Source: Nymphaea colorata
Lineage: Eukaryota > Streptophyta > Magnoliopsida > Nymphaeales > Nymphaeaceae
Reading direction: 5' to 3'
Assembly (NCBI RefSeq): GCF_008831285.2
Contig: NW_022204630.1
Location: 1 to 23,402 of the forward strand
DNA length: 23,402 nucleotides
In this document: piece after piece, positions 10,049 to 18,915 of the stretch
How the letters are laid out: every line of letters begins with the position of its first letter
Position numbering within the stretch: position 1 is the stretch's first letter
Position numbers and translations under genes: made by a program
Notes under the pieces: generated by a model
Databases searched by the model: none
What the model saw: only the letters and a program-made list of their open reading frames with translations
Told to the model about the DNA's origin: nothing

Positions 10049-10368
10049 TCAATGTAGATATTACTGCCGAAGTGCAGATTGGGATTTATTAGGTGGCTAA
10101 GACTATTTAATACAGGAAGTAATCAAAACCAGCTCCATAAACTCATTATTTGATGATTATCCTTATTATCTCGAAGGAATAAGGGTGATATCTTCACAGT
10201 AGGAATGATAAATACGATGTTTTATTGCTATAGAGCTTGAAACTTACTATAATTCCCATCCATACAAGCCAATAAATCCTAATCCGATCTATTTTTCCCA
10301 TCCATATCCCTAAGCTCCTCACTTGTATTGCCATTCTGTGCATCATTTTTAATATTGTTATTAATCAT
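10049..10368 (-). CDS. Unrecognised 99-aa acidic protein, or 5' exons of the next gene
   Basis: ATG 10368 to TGA 10049, with one 20-nt intron (10228-10247), gives exactly 100 codons. The protein begins MINNNIKNDAQNGNTSEEL and is acidic and polar throughout; no domain is recognised. Its stop is only 18 bp before ATG 10030 of the downstream gene and in the same frame. An 18-nt GTA...AAG stretch spanning that TGA could be a further intron that would fuse the two into one protein of about 500 aa. I list it separately because 18 nt is shorter than every confirmed intron here and the acceptor is AAG rather than TAG/CAG. Its start is 60 bp from the divergent start at 10429. Confidence 0.5.
10228..10247 (-). 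other. 20-nt intron
   Basis: Minus-strand GTAAGTTTCAAGCTCTATAG, a textbook GTAAG donor and TAG acceptor. Splicing joins CTTGTATGGATGGGAATTAT A to CA ATA AAA CAT, in phase 1. Confidence 0.75.
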
Positions 10369-10428
10369 TCGTTTTCCTTTATGATGATTTTGATTTAATG
10401 AATTCGACTGAATAAACTTTTTTTTCTC
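10369..10428. promoter_or_regulatory. 60-bp bidirectional promoter
   Basis: Lies between divergent start codons at 10368 (minus) and 10429 (plus). It is AT-rich and contains an eight-T run. Function is inferred from layout. Confidence 0.45.
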
Positions 10429-12297
10429 ATGAATAATTAATTATCAAGCGCGAAGTCGGGAGATTACACGAGCAACCAAGGGATCGCCAAATCGCAGAAG
10501 ATCCTGAATAGCGTCTCCAACTTCCACATGAAAACGTAGCAGGTGGAAAAGAATGAATAAGATCTCAAATCTCCAGAAAATAATAAAGGCGACCTTAGGG
10601 AAACCTGGAGAAAACCGAGAATGCCCTACAACAAACTTCCCGATGCCTTCCAGATCAAACCCAAAAAGTATCACCCACCACACTTAGGAAAAAAACAAAT
10701 AAGGAGCTGTTAGATAACATCGACAGGATTGTCAAGTATAATTAGTACAAAGAAATTCAGAAATACCTAGAACCCATTTCGCTGGTACCCCGCCTATCAC
10801 CTAGGAGAAGAAGCCCGAGTAGAAGCCCAAGGATTTTATTTAAAATGGAAATCCGCTCGCAACCTATCAGAAATATTTGAAGATCAAGAGCAAGTTCAGC
10901 GAACAGATCCAGGAAAAGGACCTCTCGATGAACAAGTACAAGGCCTTCTCGACCAAACAGACAGCCTCCGCCATCAAGATCACCGATTGCATCACCCTGG
11001 AAGTCATCAAACGCGGCCACAACACCGGCACCATCAAGAAGATGCTCCACGTGCCCACCCTCAAACTGGTCTGCGTCAGGGAGGAGCCCCTGAACTCCAA
11101 AGAAACACGCCATGCCATAAAATAATGGCTTTTGTTCTGGCAGACCAAGCTGAACTACGAAGAGAAACGGTTTGTGAATGTGCTCGGAACTATATATAAC
11201 ATGCCAGAGGGAGCCGTCTCCATCGTCACCGAGTACTACAAGTACGGCAGTCTGCTGGACCTGCTCAACGGCGTCGTCACTCTTCCCTAGAGCGTAATCC
11301 GGTAGATTTTCGTCTAAATTTTCGAGAGCCTAGGCTACTTCTACTAGATATCGGACAATCATTTCGGCGGGTTTTCCCCCTCCCAGATAATGATCTCCAA
11401 TGAGGGCAAGATAAAGATCGGAATCGGCATCTACTACCACCTCTTGAGCGTGGGCTCCAACAGCATCTACAATTTGAGATTGAACGCAAAGCCTAAGTAC
11501 GCGGTGGGTTATCAGTAGCATCTTCGAATTCAACGCAACGCAGAAACACTTCATGAAGAGCTCCATCGACAAGCAGAACCTGGCAGAATTGGAAAAATCA
11601 CTAGATATCTTCAAATTGGGATTGATGATGCTGGAATGCGCCATCGGAGGCTTCGAGAAGTTTAACACTCGCCCATATTGCACGAAGCCATCAAGACCAT
11701 ATTCACTGAAGAAGGACAAACCGCCATACAGAAGGAAAATATTTGCTGCCTCATACATTCATAAACCTACCTTTTAGAGTCGCACAGTCAAGACGAAAGA
11801 TCACGCAGGGATAAGCTCTAAATTTCAAAGGTTTTGCTCTACTCGAAGTACCTAAAGGACCGCTTCTCGATGCCCTTCATCAACTTCCTCTGCCAGTGCC
11901 TGAAGCTGAACCACTCAAAGCGGGCAACATTTCGAGACCTAATCTCGCACTCCTTCCTCAGGAACGACACCTCGAAGGACACGAAGACAGTCATGATCGA
12001 GCTCAACGACTTGCTGCAGATCAACAACGATTGGAACCAGTAGTTCATCGAATCAGTAATCCCGCCTCTATTTAGACCCAGCAGTAGCGACTGGACAAGT
12101 TCATCGGCCACGTGCTTCATGTGTTGAACGGTTGTAAGCGGTAAGTGGTGGTGGACCTGGTGACCAACCACAAGTAGTCCATTCTCAACTTGGCGAAGGA
12201 CATCGGCCTGAACTACTACAACTTGGGTGAGAAGCTATACGACGCGATGCTGGAGATGATGAAGATGTAAAAGCGGGACTTTACCACATCCATTTGA
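10429..12297 (+). CDS. MAP-kinase-kinase-like pseudokinase
   Basis: ATG 10429 (in-frame TGA upstream) to TGA 12297, about 623 aa after five single-base corrections (near 10690, 10861, 11507, 11662 and 12078; four are short homopolymers one base short). A polar N-terminal region of about 145 aa precedes a kinase-fold domain with the STE/MKK pattern: NTGTIKKMLHVPTLKLVCVREEPLN, alpha-C AIKEWLLF (Glu = TAA), hinge SIVTEYYKYGSLLDLL, TLPESVI, then DIFKLGLMMLECAIG and FINFLCQCLKLNHSKRATF near its end. Key catalytic residues are missing: the VAIK lysine position reads VCVR, the HRD loop reads HFGGFSPSQIMI with no Asp, and the DFG site reads GIG. It is therefore expected to be catalytically dead, perhaps a scaffold or allosteric partner of a MAPK module. 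About 110 aa of helical sequence follows the kinase domain. Confidence 0.78.
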
Positions 12298-12469
12298 TGG
12301 GCGCTCCCGATCTCATCTTTTCATAATTTTATATTTAATTAACATCGTTATTCAGCCCTACTCCAGCGATGGTCGGTGGTCGAGAGAGATGGGTTAAACG
12401 TTTAGAAAAATATCTATTTTTCTACCGTCATTTAAGATTAAATTATATATAATTAAACTTGTTCGAAGG
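12298..12469. promoter_or_regulatory. 172-bp AT-rich intergenic region upstream of the RING gene
   Basis: It separates two plus-strand genes, so it carries the 3' UTR of the pseudokinase and the promoter of the RING ligase. A palindromic TTAATTAA lies at 12335-12342, and a TATATATAATTAA stretch sits about 20-30 bp before the start codon. Function is inferred from position. Confidence 0.4.
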
Positions 12470-13444
12470 ATGGAGGAAGGCGACGGCAATTGCATAGTGG
12501 ATCGGTATTTTTACGAATGCTACAAGAAGATGTCAGGCTAGATAAGCAAATACCTGTGCTACTACACTCTCAGATCGATTATCCTGCTACTGGCCATCCC
12601 GGTCAATCACTTCATCTTCGAAGAGGGAAAGAATGAAACCCTCAGCCTTTTTTCCGTATTTTTGATTGTCACACTACTGGTCAGCGTACTCGAAACGGCC
12701 CTCTTTTCATATCTCCACTTCAAACAGGTTAGAAATAGGGGCAAAATCATCAAAATCGCAGAGGAATTACATCATACCAAACATTTGGACGGCCTCAAGA
12801 GCGTAGAAAGAGAAGAGTATGATTAGCTAACCGATCTGTATGAGATTTAGGACAGCCTGGGACTCAAGGTCAGCAGTACCTATTACGATTTCGAAAATAT
12901 GGAAAAAATGAATGACGTATCGACCGAATTCAAAGAGATGAGGGAGAAGACAGGAGAGAACATCATCAGAGTGGCCCTTTAATCCGATTTGAAATTCTTC
13001 AAAATACTGGAAAGATTGCTTCAGGTGGGCTCGGCAGCCATCATAATCTTCGGTTTCGTAGTAGGCTCCATTTCTCCCATAAACTAGGTGCAGCACAGTC
13101 TTTTGGAGCTTGTGCTAATTTCGTAGGTGGTGATAAAGCCGAGGATTTTCACAATATTGATTGTGATCTGTCTTATTCCTATCATAATCGTGCTGATGTG
13201 CGTCTACCTGTGCTGCTGCAAGAAATAGAAGAAGAAGGCCAACCTGCCAGAGAAGGTAAAGGTGACCACCGAAACCATTTCCAAATGCGCCGATTGCTCC
13301 ATATGCTTTCAGGATTTCGTTGCAGGAGAAGATATCACAATACTGCCCTGCGCGTAATCTCACATCTTTCACTATAGTTGCATCGATGGATGGACCAAGA
13401 TTAAACCCAATTGCCCCATCTGCAGGAAATAACTTTGTGATTGA
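12470..13444 (+). CDS. Multipass membrane RING-H2 E3 ubiquitin ligase
   Basis: A single unbroken frame of 325 codons (324 aa) from ATG 12470 to TGA 13442-13444. Four hydrophobic segments are visible at about residues 35-51, 58-82, 185-201 and 225-250, the last ending in a CCC cluster. A charged helical loop of about 100 aa lies between the second and third. The C-terminus is a RING-H2 finger: Cys276, Cys279, Cys294, His298, His301, Cys304, Cys315, Cys318 (CSICFQDF...LPC...HIFHYSC...CPICR), facing the cytosol by family precedent. RING-H2 proteins of this kind transfer ubiquitin from an E2 to membrane or ER/endosomal substrates. The gene follows the pseudokinase on the same strand and converges on the mitochondrial carrier gene (57-bp gap). 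No frame breaks. Confidence 0.88.
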
Positions 13445-13501
13445 TTTTTAGCTTATTGCCAGTATGGATATTATAGTCAGCCCATGGATACTTTACACAT
13501 A

Positions 13502-14453
13502 TCAAAAATCATACCCTTTATCCAACATTCTATTCAAATGATTCTTAACTGTCCAGACAGTGGCCAGAGAGAGAGGGGCTTTGAACAGGTTGAGGGATAT
13601 GCCCTTATAGAATCCCTTGATGCCGCCTTCCTTTTCGAGGATGTCGCTCGTGAGTTCTCGATAGTTGCTCAACTTGTGGATCTATTTTTTGTCAAGTAGT
13701 AATTTTTGCCCCTGCATTCTCTTCCGAATGACGTCGAAGGGGTAGGCGACCAGCTGTCCCACCGCGCTGAGACCGCCCAGGGCGAAGTCTATGTACCACT
13801 TGGAGTAGTTCTGGGGGAAATGCTTCTTCACGTACTCTTTCAGCTTGGTAAAGATGAAGAATGAGCAGCCGTGGTATATGACAATCCCGCAGGCTGCAGC
13901 CCCGTATCCTCGATAAAAGCCAAGCAATCCTTACCGCTGGAAGATGATTATGAATGCGCTGGTGTTGCTCTTGTAGGTAAAGGTGTCCTTCTCCATGGCC
14001 AGTCTCACCCTCACGAATTCAAGAGGCGTGGTGAGGGTAAGCGAGGAAATGCCTGCAGTGGCCCCGCACAAAAACAAAACAATCTGCTGCTTTTTCGTTC
14101 CATCCTTCTTGTAGAATCTGGTGCGTAGGTAGTCGAAGACCGAAAAATCCTGCATTTGCGTTGCGGTACAATGGCAGCATGGGGGAATATTCTGGCGACG
14201 TTGAGGAGGTTGCCCCTCCAGAGGTTGAGAATGCCGTGCGTTTTGACGATGTGCTTGAAATCAGAGAAGAATAGGCGATACGTGAAGACTCGATTGGAGG
14301 TCTTTCTGGATATAGGAGGAGGTACGATGAATAGGTATTTGACTCGCTCGATGGGCGCGATGATGGTTTGCTGACGACTCCTGCGATTCCGCCTGAGATG
14401 AAGCTCTTGACGGTTTTGGAGAGGGACCTTCCTTACTCCTCATGACCTCCCAT
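13502..14453 (-). CDS. Mitochondrial carrier (SLC25), ADP/ATP-carrier-like
   Basis: After removing one 20-nt intron (14150-14169) and restoring one base at the AAA opposite 14367-14369, ATG 14453 to TGA 13502 codes 310 aa, the usual carrier length. The three carrier repeats show the motifs APIERVKYL, TPLEFVRVRL and YPFDVIRKRM, each followed by an aromatic-xx-E-G/RG type element (LNLWRGNL, REGLLGFYRGYG, GGIKGFYKG). Repeat 1 (GGIAGVVSKTIIAPIERVK) and the text after it closely resemble ADP/ATP carriers. However, the diagnostic RRRMMM of true ADP/ATP carriers is replaced by IRKRMQ, so the substrate may be another nucleotide. The Glu of REGLL is encoded by TAA (tta at 13931-13933), strong support for the Glu code. 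Six membrane helices of the mitochondrial inner membrane are expected. Confidence 0.88.
14150..14169 (-). other. 20-nt intron in mitochondrial carrier
   Basis: Minus-strand GTACCGCAACGCAAATGCAG. Splicing gives ...FPHAAI-DFSVFDYLR, aligning with the FPTQALNFAFKD region of ADP/ATP carriers. Confidence 0.92.
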
Positions 14454-14750
14454 CAATAATAATTATTAATTAAGTTAATTCATATAATTGAGAACAAAAA
14501 TAGAAGATCAAAATACAACCAACACTATCCGTCCCCCCACCTGCAAGACCGCTTTAGCTCGGAAGATCGCAATAAAAATAGGACATTCTGAGTCAAGATA
14601 ATCGGTCAAGCTTTTAAAAAAAGGCAAAAGTATCCCCACTGTTTGCTGTCTGTATCTGGGGAAGGTGGTAGGGGGTATGGATGGATGGGGATTGAAATCC
14701 TTCGTGGTTAATATATGATAAATTATATTACTTCTTTAAATAATTTAGAA
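14454..14750. promoter_or_regulatory. 297-bp bidirectional promoter region
   Basis: Lies between divergent starts at 14453 (minus) and 14751 (plus); one of the longest gaps in the window. AT-rich at both flanks, with a palindromic TTAATTAA at 14466-14473 and TATATGATAAATTATATTA close to the kinase start. The middle has a C-run (TCCCCCCACC) and a G-rich stretch (GGAAGGTGGTAGGGGGTATG). I see no tRNA cloverleaf or convincing ORF. Confidence 0.5.
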
Positions 14751-16572
14751 ATGTAAAAATAGAAGAGAGAAAAAGGACTGCTGCTGCGGCACAAGGCGAG
14801 AATAAACTCGGAAGGAGTCTACCAATGGACCGAGCAAGATTTCTCGCAATTGTACCCCGAAGCCCCCGCCATCACCACCTCCTCCACCTTCTTCATCGTC
14901 GCACTCAACTATCGCGGCATGCTCCTCAAGGTCAAATTACCCACTGGCATCGAAACCAAAAACCTAGCCTACATCTTCCACCAAGAAATCTACAGATACC
15001 TCCTCAACATGAGAGACGACAATCCTCTACTAAAAACCGCACAAATCATCGGCTTCGAGTCCATCGACCAGGACCTACTGCTCGATTACCAAATCTCCAT
15101 CGGACAGGGCGTCCTCGCCAAGAAAACCTCCTTCAACTGTCTGGAGTATGTCCCCGACGGAAGACTCAAAAAGTACAAGATTTGCAAGTGCCTGGCCATT
15201 GGCGGTTTCAGCAAGGTCTACCTGGTGCGGAGCCTGCGGGACGGCCAGTTCTACGCGATGAAGGTGATGCTGAAGCGGTTCATCAGCGATAACCAGAAAT
15301 AAAATATCATCGAGAACTAGAAATCGATCTGCGCGATGCTGAACCACCCCTTCATCGTCAAACTCAACCACTGCTTCGAGACTCACAACTTCGTCTGCTT
15401 CGTGCTGGATTGTAACCCATTCCCTATTTAGATTGCCCAGGAGGAGAACTGTTCTACTACCTCAAGACCGTCAAGAGGATGACCGAAGAACATGCTAGAT
15501 TCTACTTTATCTAGATCCTCTATGGACTCATGTACCTCCATCAGCAGAATATCATATACAGGGACCTCAAACCCTAAAATCTACTCATCAATCATGATGG
15601 ACACGTCAAAATCGCTGATTTTGGACTGTCCAAGGCGGGATTGGATAGCAGATAAGTCACCTACAGCTTCTGTGGCAGCACTGAATATATGCCTCCTGAA
15701 ATGATCCAAAAAGTTGGCCACTCATACGGAGTAGACTTCTACACTCTCGGAGCACTGCTTTACGAGCTGGTCACCGGCCTTCCTCCCTTTTACTCCCGCA
15801 ACGAGGAAGAGATCAAGAACGCAATCGTCAATGAAGAGCTAACTTTTCCCGAGCATGTCCCCCTCTCCAGCTAAATCAAGAGTCTGCTGAACGGCCTGCT
15901 CCACAAGAACCCAAGATGAGAATTGGCTCACTGAAGGATTGAAAGAGGTGCTGTTTCATCCGTGGCTCGGACGCATCAACTCGGAAATGGTGCTTTCGAA
16001 GAAACTGAAGCCACCCTATATCCCCACCAACGACGAATTCAACTTCGATTAGAATGAGCTCGGAGACGACGAGCAAGAGTTCACGGAAGCTCTCATGAAT
16101 GAGCATCTCATCCCAGCCTCCAAGGAAAGACTCTTGTTCAAAGATTTCGAGTTCACTAACGAGCATCTTTTGAAGCCGGAGATTAGGCAAATCTTTGATC
16201 TCTACAAGTAAGTCAAGAGACCACTGCAGAGCTACTCATCAACCAAATCCCTCAAGAAGTCAACTTCAAAGCCAGCCTGAAGCGCCAGAACAGCTCTCCC
16301 TATCTTCAGCTGGACAGCGTTGGCAGGCAGAGCAAATTCTCAGTCAGCAGGAGCCCCAAAAGAAAAAATAAGTCAATCGATATCTTCAAACTCAAAAATT
16401 ACAATGCTGGTACTGTGGCCACGCGCACAAAGCTAGGAGCCACGTTTTCTTCATTGAAAAAATCGACTGGAGACCTGTTCACCAGATGAGCTACGTAAAG
16501 AAGGACAAGTAGAACAAGGATTCGATATTCTTGAAGAAAAAGAAAATGGTGTATACCTACCTTAAGGCTTGA
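14751..16572 (+). CDS. AGC-family Ser/Thr protein kinase
   Basis: ATG 14751 opens a frame with TAA and TAG as codons 2 and 4. About 140 aa of N-terminal extension precede the kinase domain. Glycine loop LAIGGFSKVYLV, catalytic Lys171 (YAMK), alpha-C Glu190 (a TAG), hinge LDYCPGGELFYYL, YRDLKPEN with Asp265 (its Glu a TAA), ADFG with Asp283, SFCGSTEYMPPE (APE variant PPE), then GLPPFYSRN. One 20-nt intron at 15412-15431. The AGC C-terminal tail contains FKDFEF, a hydrophobic motif (FxxFxF) with Glu in the phospho-acceptor place, followed by a long Ser/Lys-rich tail. Single-base breaks, each one base short, occur near 15912, 15940, 16272 and 16486; if the last is real the protein ends at 16489 instead of 16572. 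About 601 aa. All catalytic residues are present, so it should be active. Confidence 0.88.
15412..15431 (+). other. 20-nt intron in AGC kinase
   Basis: GTAACCCATTCCCTATTTAG. Splicing joins GAT T to AT TGC CCA, giving the conserved hinge LDYCPGGELF; this is the clearest proof of intron length in the window. Confidence 0.96.
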
Positions 16573-16685
16573 TATTTTTATTTTATTTGGATTATCTCAC
16601 CTACCTTTGCTCTTGTATATCGATTATCTGTTAAAAGTGAGATGGAAGGGTGGAGTTTATTTATAAGGGCAATCGTGGAAATAAA
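16573..16685. other. 113-bp gap between convergent genes
   Basis: AT-rich 3'-UTR space between the end of the AGC kinase (plus) and the end of the small Cys/His protein gene (minus). No hairpin terminator or gene was recognised. Confidence 0.4.
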
Positions 16686-17050
16686 TCATTTGATCAGCCT
16701 CATGGGACCCTGCTTGGTTGGTTTCAAGTCGATTTTGGAGCAGTTGTGGCAGAGCTTATCTGCTCCAATTGAACGAAGGCTTTCGAAACGACTAAATAGA
16801 AAACCTGATACTTCATGCAGAGACGACAAGTGGAGGAGGTTTTTGACGCTGATGAGCTCCAGCTTGATCCGTAATCCGATAGCACTCTCCTTGACGTTTT
16901 CGACGATGTATATGTAGATTTGCGGGGATTAGATATTCCAAAGCTTTGGTTGCTGAATGCAGAGCTGCTGGCTGTGCTGCTGACAGATTGGTTAGACTTC
17001 CACCCTTCGCAGATGGCAGTGATCATGTGTCCGATGGCTGCGTAACTCAT
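16686..17050 (-). CDS. Small Cys/His protein, possible B-box-like zinc motif
   Basis: ATG 17050 to TGA 16686 gives 121 aa if one base is restored, most simply at the GGG opposite 17003-17005. The result reads MSYAAIGHMITAICEG, then PICQQHSQQLCI, a Cys-x2-His-x4-Cys spacing reminiscent of B-box zinc ligands. A helical stretch IVENVKESAIGLRIKLELI and a final CHNC pair follow. An alternative shift further on (TTT near 16960) would instead keep a Ser-rich stretch. The C-terminal half is the same either way. It is tandem with the ZSWIM2-like gene and converges on the kinase. Zinc binding is a suggestion; the family is not recognised. Confidence 0.5.
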
Positions 17051-17221
17051 TCTTTCGTATTGTAATATACCAAAATCAAGAGGTCACACATAACAGTCAT
17101 TAAAACTTTAATAAAAGCAATAAAACATACCCAATCAACGTAATCTAGTCCCTAAATAAATTTAGCGGTGCAATTGCTTATATGAGCATTTTGAAGAATG
17201 TGAATTAAAAATCATATATCC
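17051..17221. other. 171-bp AT-rich intergenic region
   Basis: Between two tandem minus-strand genes: the 3' UTR of the ZSWIM2-like gene and the promoter of the 121-aa gene. Contains AATAAA-like runs; nothing else was recognised. Confidence 0.35.
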
Positions 17222-18631
17222 TCATTACGGATTGATCATAAATTTAGACGTCAAGCTTTTATTCCTGTCCTCACTTGAAAGCTTGCCCTTCTTTCCCTTC
17301 TTCCTTGAGTCACATGATGTTGTTGATTTCTCAGATCGCAAGTATTTCGATGAGCTTTGAAGCCTCATCGGCGATTTTCTCTATTATTTTTCTTACTCCT
17401 ATGATTCAGAGTCATCTTTTTATTCAATCTCAGCCTTTTTATTGAGTTATTCATGCTTGAGTAGAGCCTCGTATCCTAGGAGATATTTTTGACCATCTTG
17501 CTTGCAATAAAACTTGCCCTTTTCTATCCTTTTTCTTAGACAGCGATGGTGTATGAAGTGTCCGCAGTGAAGCCTTCGAAGAAATGCCTTCTGCTTATCT
17601 GAGCAGGCAATACACTCAAGCTATTCAATCTTTATGTCTAGCTTTTTGCATTCGATGATGTTCCATCGTGTGTTTTTACTAAAATAGCAAGGAAGTGTTG
17701 CAGCTAAGAAGTTATACAGCCTCCTTGAGGTTTTAAGCTTTGTCTTTATCAATCCCTGCTCACTGTCTATCTTTTTCTTCCCTTTTCGATCTTAGCTGTC
17801 CTTCCATTTCTTCTCTCCCCCATATTTGCAGATGAAGCTGTGCCTCATATGCCTTCCGTACTTAAAGCATGACTCGCAAAGCGTCACATCCTCGCATTCA
17901 ACGCATTTATAGACAGTTTAATTGGCTTCTATTTCCCTCAGTTGGCACCCATCGCAATAATAGTTGAACTCTTTGCCAACTTTCTTATTGATGAGTTGTT
18001 CTTTGTGTTCTACTTCCTTCTGTCTAATTTCCTTGATGATTTCCGGAGGTTTTTAATCTCTACAGAGTGGGCATTTAACAAGTCCATTATTTTTGAGTTA
18101 ATGCTTGGCCCATTGCGCGAAGCATTCAAGATGGAAAGTGTTCCGGCATACGGTCGTACAAGTGGTGGTGACATCGCATTTGACGATCTGCATATGGCAG
18201 ATGGCACAGAGGTTGTCCTCATCATCTTCTTCCTATTCTTCAATGATGACGTTTTTTCGAGAAATGTTGATCTTGACGTACTTCAAGAAATCCGAGACCT
18301 TGTTATCGTGGATCCTGCGATTGGCAATAATATATCGAAGTTCTTTGTCCGTATACTTGTGGCGAAAGAGCAGGGGGTGTTAATTGGGCAGGTAGAATAT
18401 TTCGAGGAGAGCATAGAGGGTGTGCATACAATGATGAGAGTCGCTGGTATTGCAGGAGCATTTCAATTAGTTTCCTATGGTGATCTTGAATTTTATTCCT
18501 CGGATATTTTCTAAAATGAAGCTGGTTCTTCCCGTGATTCCAACCAGATAAAACTTTTCGAGTTTGGATATCATTGATTTTGTCTGCTAGTATTATAACT
18601 ACAGTTGCTTCTTTACCTTTACCTTCGACAT
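17222..18631 (-). CDS. ZSWIM2: ZSWIM2-like E3 ubiquitin ligase (SWIM-RING-ZZ-RING)
   Basis: One unbroken intronless frame of 470 codons (469 aa) from ATG 18631 to TGA 17222. Domains in order: SWIM finger with KITIGNELKCSC...CMH (Cys58, Cys60, Cys68, His70) followed by LPNEHPLLF; RING-1 Cys142-Cys190 (CAIC...FHLECFAQW...CPLCR); ZZ finger about 226-264 (CDGC...CVEC...CESC...H..H); RING-2 about 340-379 (CIAC...LHCGHFIHHRC...CKQD). This order is the signature of ZSWIM2, a testis-enriched vertebrate E3 ligase whose relatives occur in ciliated protists. The C-terminal 80 residues are an acidic Glu run then a Ser/Lys-rich tail. The last RING pair ends Cys-x2-Asp rather than Cys-x2-Cys. It should ubiquitinate partners with an E2; targets unknown. 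Expressed divergently from a possible small ORF at 18670. Confidence 0.93.
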
Positions 18632-18669
18632 CACTAATATAAATATTATTAGACTGACCCCATAAATCA

Positions 18670-18915
18670 ATGAACAAGATGATCAGTCTATTAAATGAAG
18701 ATTATCCAGCAATAAAGAGAAAGAAGCAAGCAAAGGAATCGGTGCATGGGATTGGTTTAGATGTATTAATAAAATATGATAACTTTTGCCAACTTTATTA
18801 TCTTTAATCAATAAGTTCTATTTGGTTGGGAGCCGATTGCAAATAATTAAAAGTGTGTAAATGTGATAATAATAACAACTACGAACAGTCTATCAAAAAA
18901 ACTAAGTTCTCTTGA
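18670..18915 (+). CDS. Candidate small ORF of 81 aa, uncertain
   Basis: ATG 18670 opens 82 codons to TGA 18913-18915 on the plus strand, in a 261-bp gap that is otherwise long for this chromosome. The translation (MNKMISLLNEDYPAIKRKKQ...) has ordinary protein composition, with a Cys pair near the C-terminus. Its 3' end overlaps the 3' end of the convergent kinase gene by about 20 bp. With TGA as the only stop, an ORF this long is not significant on its own, and the same DNA must also hold the ZSWIM2-like promoter. No family is recognised. Confidence 0.28.

Noticed and set aside
14640-14700. GGGGATTGAAATCC as a tRNA T-arm
   Set aside because: No matching acceptor, D or anticodon arms in the surrounding bases; read instead as a small palindrome in a promoter.
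18303-18677. Minus-strand frame reading WGQSNNIYISDVEGKGKE and an upstream signal-peptide-like ATG (about 18753) joined by a 22-nt pseudo-intron
   Set aside because: The overlapping frame from ATG 18631 encodes the SWIM finger continuous with RING-ZZ-RING, so this is a shadow frame.
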